From contig CAMDXD010000068.1 of assembly GCA_945877995.1 (NCBI GenBank), positions 1 to 13,048 on the forward strand: a stretch of 13,048 nt of DNA, given 5' to 3'. The DNA comes from Bordetella parapertussis. Lineage in GTDB: Bacteria > Pseudomonadota > Gammaproteobacteria > Burkholderiales > CAIKXV01. Both the position numbers and the translations under genes were made by a program. The notes beneath the pieces were generated by a model. That model did no database searches and was not told where the DNA came from. It saw only the letters and a program-made list of their open reading frames with translations. Positions within the stretch are counted from its first letter, which is position 1, and every line of letters begins with the position of its first letter. Below are positions 1-7,411 of this stretch, in pieces.

Positions 1-111
1 CTGTCGGGCAACCTGTGCCGCTGTACCGGATACCAGGCCATCGTCGATGCGGTCGAACTCGCGGCGCGCCGGTTGCGCGGCGAAGCCGGCACGGACGCCT
101 GCGCCCCATGA
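1..111 (+). CDS. [2Fe-2S] small subunit of a molybdenum hydroxylase, C-terminal end (partial)
   Basis: The last 36 codons of a gene that begins upstream of the window, read in frame 1 to a TGA at 109-111. The visible residues open with SGNLCRCTGYQAIVDAV. The CRC pair in a GNLCRCTGY setting is the second half of the C-terminal [2Fe-2S] cluster site of CoxS/XdhC-type subunits, which pass electrons from the Mo centre toward FAD. The stop overlaps the next gene's start as ATGA (108-111), so the two are very probably translationally coupled and form one enzyme. No FAD-binding (CoxM-type) subunit lies between them. It may be upstream, outside the window, or absent. The family assignment is firm from the cluster motif and the neighbour. 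The substrate is not known. Confidence 0.85.
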   Translation: MSGNLCRCTGYQAIVDAVELAARRLRGEAGTDACAP

Positions 112-2507
112 GCGGCGCGCCGGCAAACCGCGACGGCACGGGCCTGCGCACGCGCGCGATCGGACAACCGACCGTGCGCGCCGAGGCCTGGCGATTCGTG
201 ACCGGCGCCGGCGCCTATGTCGACGACCTGCCCGTCCACCGGCTGCTGCACGCCGCGTTCCTGCGCAGCCCGGTCGCGCACGGCACGATCGTGAAGCTGG
301 ACCTGGCGCCCGCCCTGCGCATGGCAGGGGTGGTGGCCGCCTACGACGGCGAAGCGCTCGCCCCGCATTGCCAGCCGGTACGCGGCCTGCTCGCGCACCT
401 GCCCGACATGCAGGCCGCGCTGCAGTGGCCGCTCGCGCGTGGGCGGGTGCGCTGGGTCGGAGAGCCGGTGGCGCTGGTGATCGCCGAGAGCCGCGCGCTC
501 GCCGAGGACGCTGCGCAGGCCATCGCCTTCGAGTGGGCCGACCTGCCGCCGCTGGTAGACCCGCGGCTGGCACTGGAACCCGATGCGCCGAGGCTGCACG
601 CGGAACTCGACAGCAACCTGATGTTCGCGGCGACGGTCGCCACCGCGAATGTCGAGCAGGCATTCGCACAGGCCAGCACGGTGGTCGAACTGGCGCTGCG
701 CACCGAGCGCGTGACGGCGATGGCCCTGGAACCGCGCGGCCTGCTGGCGCAATGGGACGCCGCGCAGCACCGGCTCACGGTGCACATGGGCACCCAGGTG
801 CCGTGGATGATGCAGGCGGTGTTCGCACGCGTGCTGGGCATCGGCTGCGACCAGGTCAGGGTCGTCGCAGCCGACACCGGCGGCTCGTTCGGCTCGAAGA
901 TCCACTGCTATGGCGATGAGTCGGCGGTTGCCGTGGCGGCGAAGCGCCTGGGACGCCCGGTGCGCTACGTGGCCGACCGGCTCGAGGCGTTCGTCTCAGA
1001 CGTGCATGCGCGAGGCCATGAAGCCGTCGTACGCGCGGCCGTCGATGCCGACGGCCTGCTCACGGCCTTCGAGGTCGACGACCTGTGCGGCGCGGGCCCG
1101 TTCTCGATCTACCCGCGCGGCAGCGTCAACGAGTCGCGCCATGTGCTCGGGCTCACAGGCGCCTGCTATCGCGCCACCGAGTATCGGGCCCGCATCCGGG
1201 TCGCCATGCAGACCAAGGCGATCTACGGACAGTACCGCGGCGTCGGTCATCCGCTGGCCTGTCTGTTTACCGAAGCCGCGGTCGATGCCGCGGCGCGCCA
1301 GCTCGGCGTGGATCCGCTCGCGTTTCGCCGGCGCAACCTGGTGCCCGACGATGCCTACCCGCATCGCGCCCCCTCCGGGGCGCGTTTCGAGCGCCTGTCG
1401 CTGTGTGCCTGCCTCGATGAACTGGCGCGGCTGATGGACTACGACCGTCTGCGCGCCGATCAGCGCGAGCAGACCGTCGACCGCGAGCGCGGCGTGTATC
1501 GCGGCATCGGCCTGGCGGTCTTCGTGGAGAACTCGAACCACTCCTCGACCAACTACGGCCGCGGTGGCGCCCCGATCGCCACCCGCGACGGCGCGATGGT
1601 CAGGCTGACCCAGGGCGGTGGCATCCAGTGCGCGGTCGGATTGACCGACTCTGGCCAGGGCGTGGCCACCGCCATGGCACAGATCGCCGCCGACGCGGTC
1701 GGCGCCGCGATGGCCGACGTGCGGGTCTTCCTGGGCGATACCGAGCACACGCCGGTCAGCGGCGGCAACTGGGGCTCGCGTGGCACCGGCATTTCCGGCG
1801 AGGCGCTGTGGCAGGCCGGTTGCGCGCTGCGCCTGCAACTTCTGGAGGCTGCGGCAGCCCTCCATGACTGCAGCCCCGAGGCACTTGACCTGGTGGACGG
1901 GTGGTTTCTTCGCAAGGACGCCGGCGAACCCGTGTGCACGCTGCAGGCACTGGCAGAGGCGATCTATTTCCGGCCCGAGCGCTTTCCCCGCGGCTTCCAG
2001 CCGGAACCCGCCGCGCAGCGCCACTATGCACAAACCGAATACGACGGCATCTACACCAACGGCGCGAGCGCGAGCTGGGTCGAAGTGGATACCCGAACCG
2101 GCTTCGTGAAACTGCTCGGCCACTGGATCGTCGATGACTGCGGCACGGTGATCAACCCGCTGATGGTGGACGAGCAGCTTCGCGGCGCGGCGGTACAGGG
2201 TATCGGACAGGCCCTGTTCGAGGGCTGTCTGTACGGCGCGCAGGGTGAACTGCGCAACGCCACGCTGGCCGATTACCTCGTGCCGATGGCAGCCGAGATG
2301 CCGGACATCCACGTGGGCCATGTCACCACGCCCACGGCCACCTCGGCGCTCGGCGCAAAGGGCGCCGCCGAGGCGGGTGTGACCGGTGCGCTGGCTGCCG
2401 TCGTGAACGCGGTCAACGATGCACTGGCACCGTTGAACGCCCGGGTGCTCGAACTGCCGGTCACGCCCGAGCGCGTGCTGCGGGCGATCGGCGCGATCAG
2501 CGGCTAG
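108..2507 (+). CDS. Molybdopterin-binding large subunit, xanthine dehydrogenase/CO dehydrogenase family
   Basis: 799 residues, the usual length for CoxL-type large subunits. I chose the ATG at 108 because it overlaps the upstream stop (ATGA) and gives the normal N-terminus, with the GAGAYVDDLP segment near residue 35. An earlier in-frame ATG at 15 would extend through the small-subunit gene. The Mo-domain landmarks appear in order: ADTGGSFGSK (about 255-264), the active-site loop AIYGQYRGVGHP (371-382), a GQG segment followed by AQIAADAVGA, DCGTVINP, and GAKGAAEAG with the catalytic Glu at 755. It should hydroxylate a substrate at a carbon next to N or O, using Mo-molybdopterin cytosine dinucleotide. 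The loop is not the VAYRCSFR form of true CO dehydrogenases. It also departs from the common YRGAGRPEA form, having His for the second Arg and LA for EA, so the substrate is open. No signal peptide is visible. Confidence 0.93.
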   Translation: MSGAPANRDGTGLRTRAIGQPTVRAEAWRFVTGAGAYVDDLPVHRLLHAAFLRSPVAHGTIVKLDLAPALRMAGVVAAYDGEALAPHCQPVRGLLAHLPDMQAALQWPLARGRVRWVGEPVALVIAESRALAEDAAQAIAFEWADLPPLVDPRLALEPDAPRLHAELDSNLMFAATVATANVEQAFAQASTVVELALRTERVTAMALEPRGLLAQWDAAQHRLTVHMGTQVPWMMQAVFARVLGIGCDQVRVVAADTGGSFGSKIHCYGDESAVAVAAKRLGRPVRYVADRLEAFVSDVHARGHEAVVRAAVDADGLLTAFEVDDLCGAGPFSIYPRGSVNESRHVLGLTGACYRATEYRARIRVAMQTKAIYGQYRGVGHPLACLFTEAAVDAAARQLGVDPLAFRRRNLVPDDAYPHRAPSGARFERLSLCACLDELARLMDYDRLRADQREQTVDRERGVYRGIGLAVFVENSNHSSTNYGRGGAPIATRDGAMVRLTQGGGIQCAVGLTDSGQGVATAMAQIAADAVGAAMADVRVFLGDTEHTPVSGGNWGSRGTGISGEALWQAGCALRLQLLEAAAALHDCSPEALDLVDGWFLRKDAGEPVCTLQALAEAIYFRPERFPRGFQPEPAAQRHYAQTEYDGIYTNGASASWVEVDTRTGFVKLLGHWIVDDCGTVINPLMVDEQLRGAAVQGIGQALFEGCLYGAQGELRNATLADYLVPMAAEMPDIHVGHVTTPTATSALGAKGAAEAGVTGALAAVVNAVNDALAPLNARVLELPVTPERVLRAIGAISG

Positions 2508-2525
2508 CCCTGCGCCGGGTGGTGC

Positions 2526-4727
2526 TCACGCCATGACGATGAGCCAGTCGACCGCCACTGCGCCGTCGGCCGTGAGCATGATCGGGTTGAGGTCGAGCTC
2601 GACCAGGCGCGGTCCGGCAGCGGCGGCCAGGCGCGATACCGCGCAGATGAGTTCGACCAGCCGGGCGCGGTCGACCGGCGGCTTGCCGCGCACCCCGTCC
2701 AGGATCGCCCGGCCGCGCAGGTCGTCGAGCATGCCGGCCGCCTGCGCCGGGGTGACCGGTGCGCTGCGGAAGGTGACATCCTTGATCACCTCGACCAGCA
2801 CGCCACCGATGCCGGCCATCACGACCGGACCGAACACGGGGTCCTGGCTCACGCCCAGTACGAACTCGGCATCGCCAGGCATCATCTTCTGTACGATGAT
2901 GCCGTCGATGCGCGCCTCGGGCAGGTTGCGCTTCATGTTGCCCTGGATCACCGCCCAGGCATCACGCACCGCAGCCTCGTCAGCGAGGCCGAGTTTCACG
3001 CCAAGCACCTCGGTCTTGTGCAGGATGTCCGGGGATTCGATCTTCATCGCAACCGGGTAGCCGAGCTCCGCGGCAGCCACGACGGCCTGATCGGCCGTCG
3101 TGGCCAGCCGCACGGGCGCGGCCTCGATGCCGGCTTCAGCCAGCAATACAGCGCCTTCCAGCGTTGTAAGTGCCCGCTTCTGCCCGGACAGCCGATCTAC
3201 CGTCGGCAGGGCTGGCAGCGTGATCGATTCGCGGACTTCGCGGTCGGCTACCCAGCGCCGCCGGGCCTCGCTGAAGTGCACCAGCCCGGCCAGCGCATCG
3301 ACCGACGGCTCGGCCATCCGGATGACCGGGATGCCCGCGGCCCGCAGTGCGAGCAGCGCCGGCTCGGGGATGCTGACCCAGCACACCACCAGCGGCTTGT
3401 CGTACTTCGCATGGATGGCCTTGAAGATGTCGACGTTCATCTGCCACAGCTTCTCGGTAAGCGACAGCCACATGATCGCGACATGCACGTTGGGGTCTTC
3501 GAGCACGATCTCGATGCTCTTCTGGATCAGCGTCGGGTCGACCAGCCCCTGCGCGGTGACATCGACCGGATTGCCGATCGCACCGAACACGGGTACCACT
3601 TCCTTGAGCCGGGCACGGGTCTCGGGCGTGAACTGCGCCATCTCGAGCCCGAGTTCACCCGCGCGGTCGGCCATGATCACGCCGGCGCCCCCAGAGCGCG
3701 TGATCACCGCCATGCCGTTGCCGGCTGCGGGTGGGCAGCTCGACAGCACCTCGACCATGTCGAGCAGTTGTTCTTCGTTGCGCACCCGCAGCAGCCCGAA
3801 TTGCCGGGCGACGCCATCGAACACCGCATCGGCACCGGCCAGCGCGCCGGTGTGGGATGCCGCAGCGCGCGCCCCGGCGGCGGTGCGGCCGACCTTGATC
3901 GCGACCAGCGGCTTGCCGTTGTCGATCGCGTAGCGGGCGGTCTCGATGAACCGTTTGCCGTTGCGCAGCCCCTCGATATAGCCCGAGCCGACGCGGATCG
4001 CCGGGTCTTCCAGCACCGCGCGCATCGCCTCCGACCACTCGACATCGACTTCGTTGCCGGTATTGATGAAGTAGCCGAAATTGAAATGACGGCGGCGGGC
4101 GGTGCTGTTGGTGGCGGTGCCGAGCGCACCCGACTGCGTGACGAATGCAGCCGGCCCGGGCGGCGTCGGGCCGCTGGCGAACTGGCTGAAGGTCGCCATC
4201 ACGTTGCGCGCGGCATTGATGAAGCCGAGGCAGTTCGGGCCGAGCATGCGCATGCCGGTGTCCTCGATCGCCTGCCGGACTTCCTGTTCCCGCTGCGCGC
4301 CTTCCGGGCCGGTCTCGGAGAAGCCGGAACTGAACACCACCGCGGCACGCACGCCACGTGCAGACAGTTCGCGCAGGGTCTTCGCGACGATCGCTGCCGG
4401 CGTGGCGACGATCGCCAGGTCGATGCCGTCGGGCAGCGACTGCACGTCCGGGTAGCAGGTGAGATCGGCGATGCGGTCGTACTTCGGATTGACCGGATAG
4501 ACGCCGCCGGCGAACTTCTTGTCGACCAGCGCGCGCACCGTGCGGCCGTTCAGCTTCTCCGGATCGCCCGAGGCGCCGAGCACCGCGATCGCGCGCGGAT
4601 CGAACAGCGGTTGCAGCGACCCGCGCGCGGCCGGCGCGTGCGTCGGCTGCGACACTGGCTGGATGCCGGGCTGGAAGTCCGGCGATGGGAACGGCTGCTT
4701 CTGGTCAGTCACGGCGGGCTCGATCAC
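2526..4727 (-). CDS. Acyl-CoA synthetase, ADP-forming (acetate-CoA ligase type, fused alpha-beta chain)
   Basis: 733 residues, encoded on the minus strand. It converts a carboxylic acid, CoA and ATP into acyl-CoA, ADP and phosphate through a phosphohistidine, as in the succinyl-CoA synthetase superfamily. Visible order: a Gln/Pro-rich leader (1-37); a CoA-binding Rossmann domain starting LFDPRAIAVLGASG (about 41-54); the ligase flavodoxin-like domains, with ASHTGALAGADAVFDG carrying the likely phosphorylated His292; then an ATP-grasp domain over roughly the last 230 residues, ending VELDLNPIMLTADGAVAVDW. The start is uncertain. The GTG at 4727 has AGG eight bases upstream, and the GTG at 4712 (728 residues) has only GAG. 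Both lie within the Pro-rich leader, and no ATG lies nearby. The open frame continues to about 6062, but that part is antisense to the Bug genes. Its stop is 18 bases from the convergent Mo-hydroxylase stop. The acid substrate is unknown. Confidence 0.92.
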   Translation of the reverse strand: MIEPAVTDQKQPFPSPDFQPGIQPVSQPTHAPAARGSLQPLFDPRAIAVLGASGDPEKLNGRTVRALVDKKFAGGVYPVNPKYDRIADLTCYPDVQSLPDGIDLAIVATPAAIVAKTLRELSARGVRAAVVFSSGFSETGPEGAQREQEVRQAIEDTGMRMLGPNCLGFINAARNVMATFSQFASGPTPPGPAAFVTQSGALGTATNSTARRRHFNFGYFINTGNEVDVEWSEAMRAVLEDPAIRVGSGYIEGLRNGKRFIETARYAIDNGKPLVAIKVGRTAAGARAAASHTGALAGADAVFDGVARQFGLLRVRNEEQLLDMVEVLSSCPPAAGNGMAVITRSGGAGVIMADRAGELGLEMAQFTPETRARLKEVVPVFGAIGNPVDVTAQGLVDPTLIQKSIEIVLEDPNVHVAIMWLSLTEKLWQMNVDIFKAIHAKYDKPLVVCWVSIPEPALLALRAAGIPVIRMAEPSVDALAGLVHFSEARRRWVADREVRESITLPALPTVDRLSGQKRALTTLEGAVLLAEAGIEAAPVRLATTADQAVVAAAELGYPVAMKIESPDILHKTEVLGVKLGLADEAAVRDAWAVIQGNMKRNLPEARIDGIIVQKMMPGDAEFVLGVSQDPVFGPVVMAGIGGVLVEVIKDVTFRSAPVTPAQAAGMLDDLRGRAILDGVRGKPPVDRARLVELICAVSRLAAAAGPRLVELDLNPIMLTADGAVAVDWLIVMA

Positions 4728-4747
4728 GGTTGCTGCCTGGGGCGCCG

Positions 4748-4776
4748 ACGATAGCGCAACGGCAGTGGCCGGGCAA
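4748..4776 (-). promoter_or_regulatory. Candidate sigma70-type promoter for the acyl-CoA synthetase gene
   Basis: On the minus strand, TTGCCC (4776-4771) and TATCGT (4753-4748) are separated by exactly 17 bases. Each matches four of six consensus positions. The predicted transcription start is near 4741, just upstream of the GTG starts at 4727 and 4712. That leaves a short leader, consistent with the weak ribosome site. This is inference from spacing and similarity only. In GC-rich DNA such matches also arise by chance. Confidence 0.35.
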
Positions 4777-4823
4777 TTTGGACAGGCCGGGCCGCCCGCA
4801 GCGATGTGGCACCATAGCCGTGC

Positions 4824-4830
4824 GAGGAGA
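4824..4830 (+). promoter_or_regulatory. Shine-Dalgarno site fixing the start of the first Bug gene
   Basis: GAGGAGA lies five bases before the ATG at 4836. It is the strongest ribosome site in this part of the window and favours 4836 over the in-frame ATG at 4866. Confidence 0.7.
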
Positions 4831-4835
4831 ACGAC

Positions 4836-5861
4836 ATGGAAGACACGACGCGCCGTACGAACGGCATGCACCGGGCGCGACCGACGGCGTGGGTCCGCAC
4901 GACGCGGGCACTGACAATAGCCGCGGCAGCGTTGCTGATGGCAGCGGCAGCGCAGGCGCAGCCGTTCCCGTCGCGGGCGGTGCGCCTGGTGCATACCTTC
5001 CCGGCCGGCGGCCCGGTCGACTTCGTCACGCGCGGCGCCGCGGACGAACTGTCGAAACGCTGGGGCCAGCCGGTGATCGTCGATCCGCGCCCGGGCGGCG
5101 GTGGATCGATCGGCAACGACATCGTGCGCGTATCCCCGCCGGACGGCTACACCCTGCTCACCGGCTCGCACTCCGGGATGGTCGCCGCACCGCTGCTGAT
5201 CCCCGCGGTGAAATACCACCCGCTGAAGGACTTTACGCCGATCACCCAGATGGTGAACAGCCCGTTCTTCCTGGTCGCCCATGCGCAGCTTCCCGCGAAC
5301 AACCTGAAGGAAGTGATCGCGCTGATGAAGGCGCAGCCGGGCAAGCTCAACTATGGCTCGGTCGGACAGGGCAGTTCGACGCACCTTGCGTTCGAGATGT
5401 TCGCCTTCACGGCTGGCGTACAGGCGCTGCACGTGCCCTACAAGGGCACCACGCCGATGGTCGTCGACCTGCTGGCCGGCACGCTGCAGCTGACGATCAC
5501 CAGCATCCCGACCGTGCTGCCGTACGTGAAGAGCGGCAAGCTGAAAGTCATCGCGAACGGCTCCACGACACGTTCGGTCGCGCTGCCGGATGTGCCGAAC
5601 TACAGCGAGGCCGGGCTGCCCGGCTTCGAGTCGGTCACCTGGTACGGCCTGTTCGGGCCGGCCCGCCTGCCGGCCACCCTGGTGCAGGAGATCAGTGCAA
5701 CCGCACGCAAGGCGCTGGCCAGTCCGGCCCTGCTCGCGCGCTACAGTGAAGCGGGCCTGGAGACGATCGCCAGCACGCCGGAACAGTTCCGAAAGTTCAT
5801 CGACCAGGAATACGAGCGCTGGGCAAGGCTGATCAGGCAGGCCGGGATCACCGCGCAATGA
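4836..5861 (+). CDS. Bug/TctC-family periplasmic solute-binding receptor, full length
   Basis: 341 residues. A basic N-terminus (MEDTTRRTNGMHRARP) leads into a hydrophobic stretch (about 26-41) ending AAAAQAQ, a signal peptide probably cleaved near residue 42. The mature protein starts QPFPSRAVRLVHTFPAGGPVD, the typical Bug opening. DPRPGGGGSIGNDIV and PPDGYTLLTGSHS (domain 1 ligand loop), LNYGSVGQGSSTHLAFEMF, HVPYKGTTPMVVDLLAGTLQ and LPGFESVTWYGLFGPARLPATL follow. Bug proteins bind carboxylates in the periplasm for tripartite tricarboxylate transporters or signalling. No tctA/tctB membrane genes are in the window, so it is an orphan receptor here. It starts 108 bases from the divergent acyl-CoA synthetase gene, which suggests a shared control region. 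Its stop overlaps the next Bug gene as ATGA. The ligand is unknown. Confidence 0.95.
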   Translation: MEDTTRRTNGMHRARPTAWVRTTRALTIAAAALLMAAAAQAQPFPSRAVRLVHTFPAGGPVDFVTRGAADELSKRWGQPVIVDPRPGGGGSIGNDIVRVSPPDGYTLLTGSHSGMVAAPLLIPAVKYHPLKDFTPITQMVNSPFFLVAHAQLPANNLKEVIALMKAQPGKLNYGSVGQGSSTHLAFEMFAFTAGVQALHVPYKGTTPMVVDLLAGTLQLTITSIPTVLPYVKSGKLKVIANGSTTRSVALPDVPNYSEAGLPGFESVTWYGLFGPARLPATLVQEISATARKALASPALLARYSEAGLETIASTPEQFRKFIDQEYERWARLIRQAGITAQ

Positions 5862-6430
5862 GCCGTACGCACTGGATGCAGTCCACTGCCGCTGCCATGG
5901 CGTCCGCTGCACCGTGCGCGATGCGGACACCGGCTGCGGCATTGCTGGCCGCTGCAGCCTGGCTGCTGGCCGGCGCTGCGCCCGCCGGCGCGGCACTGGC
6001 CACCGCCACCGGCGCGACGCCCTGGCCATCGAAGGCGATCCGTTTCGTCGTCCCGTTCCCACCGGGCGGCCCGCTCGACATCAGCGCGCGGCTGATCGGC
6101 AACCGGCTGGCGGAACGCTTCGGGCAGCCGGTGCTCGTCGACAACCGTCCCGGTGCTGGCGGCAGCCTCGGCGCGCAGCTGGTCGCGCGGTCGGCGGCAG
6201 ATGGCTACACGCTGCTGATGGGCGCGCCGGCCGGGCTGCCGGCACCGATCCTGGACCGCCTGCACCGTGCGATCGTCGACATCCTGCTGATGCCGGAGGT
6301 GCGCGAACGGCTGGCCACCTTCGGGTCAGAACCGGTCGGCAATACCCCGGCGCAGTTCGCCGCGTTCATCCGGGCGGAACAGCCCCGGTACGCACGCATC
6401 ATCCGCGACTCCGGCGCGCGCGCCGACTGA
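5858..6430 (+). pseudogene. Bug/TctC-family receptor with a large in-frame internal deletion
   Basis: 190 residues, compared with about 320-340 for the family. A hydrophobic leader (about 22-45) is followed by an intact start of the Bug fold: WPSKAIRFVVPFPPGGPLD, then DNRPGAGGSLGAQLV and ADGYTLLMG ending at residue 122. The next residues, APAGLPAPILDRLH, belong to the final third of the family and correspond to FGPARLPATL in the preceding gene. By alignment with that neighbour, the equivalent of its residues 111-273 (about 163 residues) is missing, with the join near bases 6221-6226. The reading frame stays open to a normal C-terminus. The missing part contains most of domain 2 and the ligand-contacting segments, so binding is unlikely as in normal Bug proteins. 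I call it a remnant, but an expressed mini-protein is possible. The ATGA overlap with the upstream gene (5858-5861) implies an originally coupled Bug pair. Confidence 0.8.
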
Positions 6431-6435
6431 ACGCC

Positions 6436-6481
6436 GGGGCCGCCTGGCTCAACCCTGCGCCGGCCAGAGCCAGGCGGCCCC
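6436..6481. repeat. Perfect 15-bp inverted repeat between convergent genes
   Basis: GGGGCCGCCTGGCTC at 6436-6450 is the exact reverse complement of 6467-6481, with a 16-base loop. It begins six bases after the stop of the truncated Bug gene and runs into the last codons of mak, whose stop is at 6449-6451. Neither side has a T tract, so it is not a classic rho-independent terminator. Such a GC-rich stem could still end or stabilise transcripts from both sides. Confidence 0.75.
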
Positions 6482-7411
6482 GCGCACGCCGGACGAATCG
6501 CCGTGGCGGTTACGCACCAGCAGCGTATCCACGCGGTCCGAAAATACGTGTGGGCCCCAGAGCGCGGGGATGCGCTCGTACAGCCAGTCGATGCTGGACA
6601 GGCCGCCTCCGAGCACGATCACGTCCGGGTCGAGCAGGTTGATCACGCCCGCCAGCGCGCGGGCCGCACGCCCGCAGTAGCGTTCGAGCGTATCCACGCA
6701 GCCGGCATCGCCCGCCGCAGCACCGGCGGCCACCGCCTGTGCGGACAGCGCGCGGCCGGTCGTGCGCAGATGGTCGGCAGCCAGTGCCGGGCCGGAGAGC
6801 CAGGTCTCGACGCATCCGGCGCGGCCGCAGTAGCAGTCGGGACGCGGCCAGTCCTGCTCGTCCATCAGGGGCAACGGGGTGTGCCCCCATTCGCCGGCAA
6901 TCGCGTTACGGCCCTCGAGCACGCGCCCATCGACGACGATGCCACCGCCGACGCCGGTACCCAGGATCACGCCGAAGACCACGGGTACCCCCTCGGCTGC
7001 GCCATCCGTTGCTTCGGACAGCGCGAAACAGTTCGCGTCGTTGGCGAAACGCAGCGGCCGTGCGAGCCGTGCTTCGAGGTCGGCCGCAAGTGCGCGGCCG
7101 TTCAGGCAGGTTGAATTGGCGTTCTTCAGCCGGCCGGTCACGCTGGAGAACGCGCCCGGCGTGCCGACCCCGACCCGGGCTGGCCCGAGGGGCGCGAGCG
7201 ACGGGTCGGACTCGATCCCGGCGACCAGCGCGACGATCGCCGCGAGCGTCGCTTCATAGTCGCCCTGCGGCGTCGGGCGGCGCAGGCGTGCGTGCTGCGC
7301 CCCCTGCCCATCGATCGCGATCGCCTCGATCTTGGTGCCGCCGAGGTCGATCCCGATGCGCAACGACGCGGCGTTGCCGCGCTCGTCGAGGCCCGGCCTG
7401 GCGGCGGTCAC
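6449..7411 (-). CDS. mak: Fructokinase of the Mak type (ROK family)
   Basis: 320 residues. It phosphorylates a free hexose, in this subfamily fructose, with ATP in the cytoplasm. The ROK landmarks are all present: IGIDLGGTKIE (19-29, ATP phosphate loop), KNANSTCLNG (96-105), ANDANCFALSE with catalytic Asp125, LGTGVGGG (150-157), GEWGH (173-177) and CYCGRAGCVE (193-202) forming the structural zinc site, and DPDVIVLGGGLS. The C-terminus RHGDSSGVRGAAWLWP is, from memory, almost the same as E. coli Mak, which is why I give the symbol. The start is GTG at 7411, which overlaps the upstream Bug stop as GTGA, with AAGG about five bases before it. A TTG just before RIGIDLGG is a weaker alternative. 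The 3' end forms one arm of a perfect inverted repeat. Coupling to a carboxylate-type receptor is odd for a sugar kinase. Confidence 0.9.
   Translation of the reverse strand: MTAARPGLDERGNAASLRIGIDLGGTKIEAIAIDGQGAQHARLRRPTPQGDYEATLAAIVALVAGIESDPSLAPLGPARVGVGTPGAFSSVTGRLKNANSTCLNGRALAADLEARLARPLRFANDANCFALSEATDGAAEGVPVVFGVILGTGVGGGIVVDGRVLEGRNAIAGEWGHTPLPLMDEQDWPRPDCYCGRAGCVETWLSGPALAADHLRTTGRALSAQAVAAGAAAGDAGCVDTLERYCGRAARALAGVINLLDPDVIVLGGGLSSIDWLYERIPALWGPHVFSDRVDTLLVRNRHGDSSGVRGAAWLWPAQG

Noticed and set aside
996..2321. Minus-strand open frame of 441 codons opposite the Mo-hydroxylase gene
   Set aside because: It is an antisense shadow with no recognisable motif, and it lies entirely inside a well-supported gene.
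2508..2525. Terminator between the convergent Mo-hydroxylase and acyl-CoA synthetase genes
   Set aside because: The gap is only 18 bases and shows no stem with a T tract.
3018..4754. Plus-strand open frame of 578 codons opposite the acyl-CoA synthetase
   Set aside because: It is rich in Arg, His, Asp and Gln as expected from reverse reading of a GC-rich gene. It has no family features.
4728..6062. Upstream extension of the acyl-CoA synthetase frame by about 445 codons on the minus strand
   Set aside because: It is antisense to two clear Bug genes with signal peptides and has no domain-like content. The frame is open only because of the GC-rich codon pattern.
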